Positions 1-10,266 of a DNA stretch of 64,000 bases are shown piece by piece; position 1 is the first letter of the stretch, and every line of letters starts with the position of its first letter. Under the pieces are notes generated by a model. The model saw only the letters and a list, made by a program, of their open reading frames with translations. It was not told the DNA's origin and did not search any database. The stretch comes from Phallus indusiatus (lineage: Eukaryota > Basidiomycota > Agaricomycetes > Phallales > Phallaceae), in NCBI GenBank assembly GCA_027605045.1, contig JAQFWX010000019.1, positions 682,001 through 746,000 on the forward strand. The letters run 5' to 3'. Made by a program: the position numbers and the translations under genes.

Positions 1-85
1 TAACCAGCCCATTTCAAAAAAAAAAAAAGCGAGAAGGAAAAAAAAACGAGCAGAACAGTTTAAAGTTAAAGAAATTGCATCTAGT

Positions 86-1367
86 TTAGGTGCAAGGGCC
101 GAGGGTAAACAACTGATTGATACTTCCAGGCGTGCAATAATAAGTTTGAAGCGGATTTGCGCTGACAAAAAGACCATTCGTCACGTCCATGCATTGTTCT
201 AGACCAAACGAGAAATAAAAATTACGATTTAAAAAAAACAAAGAAATAAGATATGTGCGTACGTGGTGCAGTACTGGTAGTGTTGACGACAGATAAAAGA
301 CTATTGTTACTGTAAAACCAGGATTGCTGAGGAACCCCGAGGCATTGCCAGACTTTCAAAGGGAGTGCGTTTGTTATATCTGCGTAAAAGGATGTACATA
401 AATAAGGCGCTAGTTGCAAAAGATGAGAGAAAGACGCATTTGCTTACTCCCCGCATCCAGACAGAAATCGGTTCCTGATATTTTGACTTGTGTATTACCG
501 CGAGAAATGGACCAGCGTTGACCAGGTGAACCATTACAATTGGATCTGTCAAAAGTAGTTGAGGAACAAAGTTAAATAGAGAGAGAGAGAGGACGTACAG
601 TTGAACGGGGGTTCCAAATTGTGGAGAGTCGCCTACGATTGAAACGCATAATGATTGACTACCTACGGGATGAATTTCATTGCATTGGACGGGAGGTTGG
701 GGGGGTATCGTGCCATCAGGACACCATCTACAAACCACGGAAGTTCAGTAAATAAAGCAATCAAGGACGAAATTTTGGAGATAGTGTCTTACGTTACAGT
801 ATAATCGTAAACATAATTACACGCGTGCATTGGCAAATCAGGAGAAACGGAGGGAGAGGGGCCTGTAATTTGAGGCTGAGACGTGAAAGCATCTGAGCAG
901 GCGTTGTTGACACATGTCGCAGTACCGCAAAATCCGTTTGCCTATAGAAAAAACAAGTAAAAAAATACGAACGACTGGCAACGCTTGATACACACCGCGG
1001 TTTGATTAGTGGGGGCGATACTGACTCCACCGTTGAAAAGGCCAGGGTCCCGTCTAATGTAATAATACCCGAACTAAAATGAACAACTTGAACAACTTGG
1101 ACATGGTAATTGAAAAAAAAAAAGAGGAATAATTACAGGAAAATAAAAACTTGCGTAAGTGCCGGCATTTGGCGTCAAGCTGAGCTGAGCAGGGGACGAT
1201 TGGGATAAACCGGTGAAAGTCGCCTGAGCCTTAGAGGTGATACGGACACTGTTGATATTGTTAAGAAAAACTTGAATAGGTGAAGGACAATTGTTATTGA
1301 TTGTTATAGTGGCAGCATAAGTGGATAATATGAACAGAAACGTAGCAGCAAATGAGATACGGAACAT
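86..1367 (-). CDS. Secreted ricin-B-type lectin with N-terminal Cys-rich (thaumatin-like) domain
   Basis: The first exon starts at 1367 with a hydrophobic signal peptide (MFRISFAATFLFILSTYA) followed by a mature start ATITINNNCPS. Joining about seven exons across GT-AG introns gives a continuous protein of roughly 300 residues ending at the TAA at 86-88. The N-terminal half has YYYIRRDPGLFNGGVSI, NGFCGTATC and TFCPDG-like motifs of a basidiomycete extracellular domain that I would place loosely near thaumatin-like proteins. The C-terminal half is a ricin-B beta-trefoil: LCVSIVGDSPQFGTPVQL, CNGSPGQRW, FCLDAGNITNALPLKVWQC, QQSWFY and a last repeat CMDVTNG...NQLFTLGPC. QxW signatures are clear in two repeats, and the third has an F instead of W. 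It probably binds extracellular glycans. The domain order is seen; the N-domain family is tentative. Confidence 0.8.
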
Positions 1368-1833
1368 ATTTGCCTACGTAGCAACGATAGCGGAGGAGGC
1401 AGCGACTGGCAGGTGTGGAATGGGTATTTGTTGGTTCATTTTTTATAGCCTAAGCAGATGCTTCAAGCACAAAAGTACAGATAGAAATCCAATCTCCATG
1501 AATTTAATAAAAGTCATATACGAGACCAAATACGTTCTTTTTTTTTCGAGAATTCGAACATTGGCCGAGACGCGTGTTACAAGAAGCAGTGAGAAAGGCT
1601 GAAACATAGCGCGTAAGCGCTGGTCGTAAGGTAACCGGCATTTTGGCTTGAGCTGGAATCTTCCAATACATTTCGGGCGAGGGCTGTAATGCATGTAATA
1701 GACCGTGTAAGTGATACTTGCCAAATAAGAATACATAGTGATTTAACATCCTCTTATGTCGAGGAATGTTTGACAACTAAAAGGCGTATACTGACAAGAA
1801 ACCAGAATTTTAAGAAAAGACACGCCCATATAA
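1368..1833. other. Upstream region of the lectin gene
   Basis: About 465 bases between the lectin start and the left end of the inverted-repeat element. The open frames here are short, overlap each other on both strands and show no family resemblance. It presumably holds the lectin promoter; I see no distinct site. Confidence 0.4.
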
Positions 1834-3680
1834 ATGTCGCAAAAATCGAAAGTGCCTGATATTGGTATATCAGGCCATAAGTCCGGTCAGACGAGGTCTG
1901 CCTGATCTAGCCTGACGGCCTGATCAGATCGAGAAAATGGATTTGAAAACGCGAATGCATATCTGGATAGCGGCTTTCTGATCTGCCTGACGGTATCTGT
2001 ATCTGAGAAAGGGATTTCAGCATCTGCAGGCTTGTTTCCTGAATCTGTTTTCAGCTTCCATACTAGCTCAATCTTAATACAGATCAGCTTCAGACCACTC
2101 GCACGGGATTTTATAAGTAACAATAAACATATATTTTATAACCACGGGTAATTAAATGATACTAACATCACACTATGGACTATGGACTACAAGATTATAC
2201 TCAAACAACATGTTATACTACAAAGTACTCGACGATGCTAGACGCCTTAGTGATTATCTACAAGACGCAGTTAGTCAATGTCTTTGCGTAATGAGAGCGC
2301 GCACTCACGACACTTCGTTTTTGCTGGCAATGGTAGGAGAACGAGGACAAGAGTGATGGGCTAGTGGAGCACCGTTGAAGTCTTATATACCTTCACCAAT
2401 GTGGAGCGGCCCCAACCAGCGTCTAATACACCGTCATAGGTCCGTCCGGTCCCGTTTTGGAAAATTGTCGTCTCAATTATGCGTCTAGTCCGCAGTGCAC
2501 ACCCTCTCATAGCTGCACTCTTCGCCATATCAATAAAGAAAATGTCCTAAAAGATCACCGACGACTCGGAGGCCGAACCTGACACGGACAGTGAAGTTAT
2601 ACCAGCATTAGGAGAAAAATTAAACTCTGTAAGTGATCTTGTCATGTAGCTGAATCTCGTTGTGCTCAGCAGGTGTTTACAGGGATGCTTTAAAGATTCT
2701 GAGACGGTAGAAACTCTGTGCAATTCCAGAAAACAGAACAATAATGAATGTGATATGCTCAAGACAACGAAGCATCTTCGGTTTCATAAGTAGATTCTGA
2801 CCAAGGTAATCATAGTACGTCTTTTCTCAACGTTGCGCCAAATAATGATGGCATTTAGGTCTCCGTTGTTCCGCAAACACTTCTTCTCATCCCCCCATTC
2901 CCAAGCATAAAGCTTTCAAGTCTCAGGAAGATGAAGGAATCAGAGCTTTACAGATGATCAACAAGCGCGGATTTGAAAGTATAAGTAATGTATTGGAAAA
3001 GAAGTTGTAATACAAAGTTTATTCAAATTGATTCCTATATCGAATTGTGACTACATCAGTGTTTCTTAGAACGGCTGCTACTGTGAACTTGAGGGGACAC
3101 ATTATCATTTGCAGATTCCAACGGGACGACCTTTTCGTCTCTTCTTCCCGTCATCTCTGCTGCGTCTTAACGAAAAGATCCTCGATGACAACGGGAAAAA
3201 ACAATTATCATATTCTTTTTTTTGTTCGGTTCCTTACATACCCTATATCTTTTGGCCGACTTCATGGCTTGTTCCAGTTGCACAAATTTCCTGGTGTCTA
3301 CCACGATATCGCTTTAATCACTTACCTTGACGGACCCTCTTCGTGGAAACTCAAAACAAAAGTGCCATATGATTCCGGCATTCGAGAAGTCAAAGAGGAT
3401 TTTCTATCTCAATGACTTGGTTGATTCAGACTCTTTTTTGCGATTTTATCTTGATCAACGGCTCCGTCAGACAGACATAACAATTTATTGCTCCATTCCA
3501 TGTATCTACAACCCAATAAACGTTTATTCAAATTTTGTTATTCTGATACGGCCGGATATGAAAACTCCAATTCATATCCGACCAGGTCAGCCCCAATCAG
3601 GCCTTCAGGCTGCGCCAGTCCCCGTCAGCCTCCGTCAGATTTTGGCCTCCTAGATCCGGCGGTTTCGATTTTTGCGACAT
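1834..3680. mobile_element. Putative non-autonomous DNA transposon with terminal inverted repeats
   Basis: The 18-mer ATGTCGCAAAAATCGAAA at 1834-1851 recurs as its exact reverse complement at 3663-3680. Just inside both ends are matching clusters of degenerate CCTGAT / CCTGACGG / ATATCTGG words (about 1855-2060 and 3540-3660 reversed), the subterminal-repeat layout seen in hAT-like elements. The interior has only short meaningless frames and no recognisable transposase, so it would be a non-autonomous or gutted element. No exact target duplication is visible: the flanks are CCATATAA on the left and ACATATTT on the right, which weakens the call. Confidence 0.5.
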
Positions 3681-3810
3681 ACATATTTTGTGCAGCGGCC
3701 TCAAACTTCATGTTCATCCATCTACGTGTTTTGGGATACCAAAATACCAAACGCTCATGATCCCTCTACCGAAAAATAGTACAATAGAGTACAATTTGTC
3801 CACGACTTCA

Positions 3811-4218
3811 ACCCATGCTAAGGCTGTTCACGGGTTATGACCCGCGGGTTTGGGTACCTGTTTTCAGGTACCCTTGGTCACCCAGACCCAGACCCGCACC
3901 CTTGCGGGTTTTGCCCACGGGTACCCGCGGTTTTAAGCGCCATACCCGCACCCGAAAAAAACCCGTTTTTTTTTGGGCACCCGCGGGTTTTTTGGGGTAC
4001 CTGCAGGTACCCGCGGGTTTTCTATATAAAAATTTTCTGAAATTTGATGTTCAAACCCGCGGGTTTTGCAAAAAAATTTCAAAACCCAAACCCGCACCCT
4101 CGGGTCTTAAGCGAAATTAAACCCGCGGGTTTGGGTACCTGAACCCGCGGGTATTGTGACAGGTACCTGTCACAGGTACCCGGGTATACCCATACCCGTG
4201 AACAGCCTTAACCCATGC
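3811..4218. mobile_element. MITE with 17-base TIRs and perfect 8-base target duplication
   Basis: The element spans 3819-4210. Its left end TAAGGCTGTTCACGGGT is repeated in inverse as the right end, and it is flanked by identical ACCCATGC at 3811-3818 and 4211-4218. TIR plus 8-base TSD is the hAT signature. The interior is not coding; it is built almost wholly from the palindrome ACCCGCGGGT (at least six copies), GGTACC sites and their degenerate relatives in both orientations. The frames on the plus strand through it (proline- and arginine-rich) are by-products of the repeat. Confidence 0.85.
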
Positions 4219-6157
4219 CCCTCTTTTGAGTTCGTTTTGTACCAATCCGAACGCCGTTGGTCAAAAACGCAAAAAAGCGTTTTGTTTACTAATACGGCAG
4301 CAACTGCAAAAGGTTGTAATTATAATGATTCGTGGTCACTTTCACCTGTTTACCGATGGGATTGGGAGGAACATCACAAAGGTAGGAGATAACGTTCGTC
4401 TTTGGTCATCATCTACATACAATGGCGATGATGGTCCATGGGTGAATATCAGGTGAGTTGAATTTGTTAAATTTGACATACATTACTGCCACGACCTCAA
4501 CGGCAAGGGTCATTCTACGATGGTATCAACATACGTACCAGAAGTATTGTCATATGTTATCCTCTATTTGTGAACAGAAGTTCCTTCTTGTGTTAGGTAC
4601 AGACTGGTACAGAACAGGAACGACATTCATCATCAAAGATGGCACCCTGTAACGTGATCGCGTCTTTCTAACCGGCGACAGGATACAAATAAACAAACAT
4701 ACCGCAGTACACGCGATTACACGAAGTCGTCTGAGTTTCACTCGTGAGATTGTGGAGGATATGTCACATGGTAGATTAATGATGGCATTTTTGCAATGCT
4801 GAAATTATATATGCACACCAAACTTATCGGCGAGTTCATCGTCCTTCATGTCGTATTACAATGTACATTATACAAATTGCTGGATTTTCATTCTTCTCGC
4901 CTCTTCTTTTCTTTCAAAGCTTCTGAGTGCCAGACGAGATACGCGGAATTTGCGAAGAAGGACTGCGAGTATGTATGACAAAACGGAGCGATGGTCCAAT
5001 TACTTACAATATCGGCAGTGACATGGTGGCTGGAGCGAAAGGAAGTAACGTTCCGATCGGGTTAAGGGGCGTTTGAGGACTCGTCAGGTGACATGTTGCC
5101 ACACGACCCTTGGCATTCCGAAGTCAGTCAAAACTGAAAAGATTCGCTCAAGACCAACTGGCGATAAGTTTCACGTACATATAATTCATGTACCCATACG
5201 GGATCAAAGGGCATTCTCAAAAATTAAAGCTGATGACAGTCCTGTGGCAAATGAATAATATACCGGTAAGTGTCCGACGTGTAGTCAGTGGGTCAAAAGA
5301 TGACGTGGCCTTTTTCCAGCCGTTCCCTCTGGATTGTAGTACTGCCTGCAAATTCCTTTATGAACAGGATTTTCAAATTTGGGTCAATCAAAAAGCAGAT
5401 CTATTGATTGATTGTTAGAACAAAGGTGCGGTATCATCGGGGTTCAAAGAAGACTCTTCCTCGGCATTACGCATAGTGCGCGTACATTCGGCGGGTTGAC
5501 AATTTTAATAAGTTTCCAAAGGTCTTGCACGCCGCATGCAAAGGAAAACACCATTTGACCATTTGTCTGTGTTCCGTGTCATTTCCTTACGGCTGATAAT
5601 TCGAAGACATCTCATTGGGTCCTACTACTTAATCAATAGAGTTCGCCAGATGTATTATGCATTCGGTCATAATCTTACCAGCACATATCGTGAAACTTAT
5701 GGTCAATACTAAATTGCCCGATTCGACAAATAGCCAAGCTAGAACCTATACTTTGCGGGCGCAGAGGCCTCTTTCCATTAAAATATGAACGTTCCGAACT
5801 TCCGGGCACGAACATTGAATACACAGGCTTAAAATCCCGTCCGCCAATGGAAAACCGAGCGAAGTGAGAGCCACGTCTTCTTATGGAAATTCACGCAAGT
5901 TCCATGGCATATGCTTTCTAGGCGAGACTTCGTTGTAAAACGCCAACCAACCGGGTGTGCTGCGACTACACCCGGCGGGTTAGCCTACCATTCAACTATC
6001 ACAACTACGCATATGTGCCTATTCCTTATGCCGTCGTGGTTTCGTGGCTCCACGCGCAGAATTTTGTGATAGACCCCCAAGCTGTACCGATGATCCATAT
6101 AAATTCCCCACGAATCTCAAGGCTTTCTTAACTTCGGTATACGCTCCCTCCATCTTC
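4219..6157. other. Gene-poor intergenic region upstream of the P450
   Basis: Nearly 2 kb with only short overlapping frames (up to about 80 codons) on both strands, none with a family match, codon character or plausible intron chain. A small GC-rich hairpin lies near 5952-5975 (GGGTGT...ACACCC). The proximal part must contain the promoter of the P450 at 6158. Confidence 0.4.
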
Positions 6158-8692
6158 ATGTACTCACTCATTCTTATAGGCTGCGCAGCCTTGCTTTTTT
6201 TGGGTCATCTGCTCCACCGACGTCTACGACGCCAACTCATTGACAAACTTCCTGGGCCACCGCCTACCTCATGGTTAACCGGTTTGTGAACAATAATCAT
6301 GTCTCCCATAACTCACGAAACTTATCACGTTTTATTACAAGGCAATCTCCCTGATCTTGTGAGATCGAGAGAAATTAGCGACGCTCCCTTTGCGTGGACG
6401 GCAAAATACGGAACGGCCTTCAAGGTTCACGCGGAGTTCTCTGTGAGCAAGCGAACTTGAATTGGTAAACCAGCAATTAATGCATTTATTCATACAGCAC
6501 AAATTGCTTTTTTTATCGGACCCGAAGGTTGGTTCGTTGCTTATATCGATGATTGTCTATACTGACAATTATATGTTTTTCAGGCACTCCAATATATTCT
6601 CAATACCTCAGGTTATAATTTCCCTAAACCCATAAATGCTCGTGTCGGTGCAGGACTTCTCCTTGGAAAAGGACTCGTTTGGGCGGAAGGTAACTCGCAA
6701 TATCTACGCCAATTTTCCCTTTTTTTCATTCACATGTTTCAGGCTCGGTCCATGCACGGCAGAGAAAAATCATGACACCCGCTTTCTCTTTCAACATACT
6801 TCGAGAATTTATTCCCATGTTCCGTCAAAAAGCTCAAAAGGTTTGACATTTCGCTATGCTTTGATCTTATCTTCGTTTATTCTGACCCCGGAAGAAAAGA
6901 CGGCAAACAAAATGAGGGAAGAGATAGAGCGATCCAAAGAGCCTAATGCCACTGTTGTGAATATGGTTCCGTGGTTGTCGCGAACAACATTGGATATCAT
7001 TGGACTTGGTATGTGTGTGGTTCATGTGCCTATTGTCGTTCTTTCATTTTGTTGTCCCTTCACAGCCGCGGCCAACTATGACTGTGAAGCTATCGATAAC
7101 GGCCAAACCAATGAACTAACTAGATCGTATAGCAATTTATTGTTAGTATGAAATAAAATTCTATCTCTTCCTTTCTTATATAACCATTGACTGTTGTCCT
7201 TTAGGGCGGATGCATTTTACAAGCGCAGCGATATTGACATGGCTGTGTCTTATCTTCTAGCTCGAGTTCCCGATTTCCTGTTCAAATATATGAAATATCT
7301 GCCTACACAGAGTCTAAAGAAGATGAATAGTCACATGGCTATAGTCACTTCTGTCGCTCAAGAGGTTGTTGATAAACAAACGTCGCTGTATGCGTACGGA
7401 AAGGAGGGGTCGAAAGATCTTATGAGCATATTGGGTATTGCCTTTTTCTCGCCAAGATTTTATCTTTCTATCTCATCAAACTACCCCAGTTCGCGCAAAT
7501 CTCTCAGAGAACCCAAAAACAAAGTTATCAAACGAAGAAGTTTTGGCACAATTGACGTGCGTGTTTCTTTTGGTTGACATGTTCAATCATTTCTTATATA
7601 GGACCATTGATAGAACCATTTTCTTCGCTGGACATGAAACCACGTCTTCCACGCTAACCTGGGCATTATATGAACTTTCGAAAAATCGAGAATATCAAAA
7701 CAAAGTTAGGGAAGAAATTAAAGCAACTCGCGCACGTGTGTTAGCAGAAAGAGGAGATGAAGAAATCACCATCTCAGATTTGGATGCCATGCAATATCTA
7801 CCGGCTTTGATGAAGGTTTTTGATTATTTATATTTCGTGCTGCCTAGCCCGCGCGCTAAAACATTTACACAGGAAACGTTACGGTTCCATCCTATAGTTG
7901 GTGGTCTCATCCGTGAAGCTGGACGAGATGATACTATTCCGTTATCCTATCCTGTGAAACTTTCTACCGGGGAGGTTGTGACTAGTCTCCCAGTCGAACG
8001 TGGACAACAAATTTTGCTATCGTTTATCGCATATAACAGGTACAGTGGCTACCACGCGACCTCATTCTTCCTCTCGTAATCTCGGATATTTAATGAATTA
8101 TTTTTCTCCTACCAGACTCAAGTCTGTTTGGGGCGAAGATGCAGACGTCTTCAGACCCGAGAGATTCTTGAAGGAATACGATGAAAAGTGGTACCAAAAT
8201 CAAACCAATCTCGGTGTCATTAGCAATATGCAAGTATATTCATTTCAAACAGAATGTTCTGAAGAGTTAATATTATTACTCTACAGATCCTCATTCAGTA
8301 GCGGAGTAAGAAGTTGCATTGGGTATGTAGTCTCCGTTATGTATTAGCCATGAGAGCATTTTCAGCTGAACTTTTTAATAGATGGCGATTTGCGTAAGAT
8401 TCTTTCTGAAATGTTGCCGCTTGGACTGTTATACTGATACCCAAATAATAGTGTACTAGAGATGCAGTCTATCCTGTTTGAATTCCTTGAGAACTTTGAG
8501 TTTTCTCCACCACCTGGAAATATCGAGATACTCCGTGTACCCGTCGGAACAATGGCTCCTATGTATGTCTCACATATTCTTTATTCAACTTATCCTCGAA
8601 ATTTTGCTTATTTTGGTGACAAATTCAGGGTGAAAGGGTCCGAGTCCGGAAAGACGGAGCTTCCGTTGACTGTTACACCTTTACAGGCGTAA
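6158..8692 (+). CDS. Cytochrome P450 monooxygenase, complete
   Basis: A membrane-anchored class II P450 of about 500-540 residues in some ten or more exons. I start it at the ATG at 6158 because the next residues form the anchor (MYSLILIGCAALLFLGHLL), followed by a basic stretch and the proline hinge KLPGPPPTSWLTG. Later exons show WAEG..HGRQRKIM (C-helix, near 6680-6790), IFFAGHETTSSTLTWALYEL (I-helix oxygen-binding motif AGHETT, about 7615-7680), ETLRFHP (K-helix ExxR, about 7873), DVFRPERFL (near 8145-8170) and the haem loop FSSGVRSCIGWRFA (about 8292-8395, split by an intron) with its cysteine intact. Stop TAA at 8690. It resembles the second complete P450 at 47839-50225, so they are paralogues. 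The substrate cannot be inferred. Confidence 0.88.
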
Positions 8693-8825
8693 TGAACTAT
8701 ATTATTGTAAATAAGTTGTTCACAAATGTTGATGAGATATGTTTTTTTTTCTTTCGATGAAAGGTGTACGAGATTTATGTAAAAACAAGATTGGCGAGTA
8801 CTATACTAATGATCAGGGATGTGAA

Positions 8826-9371
8826 TCAAGCGGGGACGTCAACCGTTTCGAACTGGTAATCCGTGATACCTGGTGATCGTGAGCTCAATGAATAAATGTT
8901 TCCGATATAAACTTTAATACCTTGATCTTCGAGAAACCGTTTCACAAGCTCGTCTCGACCACACGGCTCAAGGTGCTTCATCTCAGACAAAGTCTTCCCG
9001 ATATATGTATATCCGCTACGTTGCGTGACGCACATAAATCTCGTGTTTCCCCTATCACCAATCTCTTCCAAGTCGATGGAATGACGCTTTAAAAAAGGTC
9101 GGAGAACCATATAGACAGTGGGACTTTCCGAGATCGGGTTCAATTTGAAGCCTTCGATGTGATATGCCCATGAGGCTGCAGTCTCTAAACTTATGGTGTA
9201 ACCACCTATGCGAGTGTATCGTGAACGATTGGTTTGGTTGGTAAGAGACATATTGAATGGAAAGTTCTGAGACTCGTGAGTGATTTTGCTGGGGATGCAC
9301 TGACGCGTTGCTCGACAATTGAGTTGGTGATGAGGAGTCGGAGGTGTGGGCTTGTTGTGAATGAAAAACAA
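8826..9371 (-). CDS. Small protein of unknown function
   Basis: A single uninterrupted frame of 181 codons. The more likely start is the internal ATG at 9251 (MSLTNQTNRSRYTRIGGYTI), giving about 141 residues, because the first 40 residues are low-complexity and rich in His, Pro and Cys. The body has balanced, globular composition with a charged middle (IDLEEIGDRGNTRF) and ends in DYQFETVDVPA. I recognise no family and see no signal peptide or membrane segment. It is transcribed away from the H+-ATPase, sharing a roughly 0.9-1 kb intergenic region with it. Confidence 0.55.
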   Translation of the reverse strand: MFFIHNKPTPPTPHHQLNCRATRQCIPSKITHESQNFPFNMSLTNQTNRSRYTRIGGYTISLETAASWAYHIEGFKLNPISESPTVYMVLRPFLKRHSIDLEEIGDRGNTRFMCVTQRSGYTYIGKTLSEMKHLEPCGRDELVKRFLEDQGIKVYIGNIYSLSSRSPGITDYQFETVDVPA

Positions 9372-10266
9372 ATTTTGAAGCTTATATACCGACCTTTGTG
9401 TAACTTAAGGTCCATCTTCAGGCCTCAACAATCGTTGTCCTAGGTAAAGTAACGCTATATTTCATTATAAACGATTGTCCAAACCAGCGTTAAGGGTTGC
9501 ATTGTGGACAGCGATGACTAAACGACGTTGTGTCATTGAGCAATGATTCAATGATCGGCGACGGTCCTCACGAAAACTTGTTATGCGAATAAAGACGTAA
9601 TGAGACGCGTTCAAATGAATAAAGGAGAGAAGTCCTATGAGTACTGTTTATCGCGTTAATTGATTGCTGAGGTTAACCTCTCCATTGTTTCAACAATTTG
9701 TCTGTGTCCGCGTTGAAATGAAGGGAAGGGTGGCTGTGTTGTTGATAACTGTACCTACAAAAATTAAGAATGACTAAGTTTTTTGACGAGTTGTATCACA
9801 AACCTTGAATTTTCATGGCATTGAATTCTTGTTAAACTGCGATTAATGCATTGGTCAAAGGAGTAAAGCTGTGCCTCTCGGCATCGTCCGACTGTATAAG
9901 ACGCCTAGACCCTACATAAGAACAAACAAACAAAACAGTTTGACAGTGGTATCCTAAGTAAATATAGTTACCCTACCCACGAAAGTTCGAGAATAACAGA
10001 TTTTCTGCAGTTGGAGACGTCATTTATGATAGTCCCACTGTATCGGCATGTACGTAGTGTATTGGAGCACCGGCGTCGCTCAAAGGCTAAAAAAAGACGT
10101 TACGTCATCCAACTTCCCTCTCTCTGCACATCGTGTTAACTTTTCATCATCTCAGTGGGGTTGTATCCTTTGCAAAAAAAAGACCTGTGGAAAATGCTAT
10201 TATATAAGTTTTTTCGGATCCACTTACACCCTTCCCTCGAGAAAGCCCCATTGACTCCTCTCATCG
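9372..10266. promoter_or_regulatory. Divergent intergenic region between the small unknown gene and the H+-ATPase
   Basis: No coding frame is supported here. A TATA-like TTATATAAG lies at about 10199-10207, some 60 bases before the ATPase ATG at 10267, with pyrimidine-rich stretches near 10115 and 10230. It presumably carries the promoters of both divergent genes. Confidence 0.4.

Noticed and set aside
3815..4120. 101-codon proline/arginine-rich plus-strand frame
   Set aside because: It lies wholly in the palindrome-packed MITE and is a by-product of the ACCCGCGGGT repeat.
6044..6157. N-terminal extension of the P450 beginning at a GTG codon
   Set aside because: GTG is not a normal start in fungi, and the ATG at 6158 directly begins the membrane anchor.
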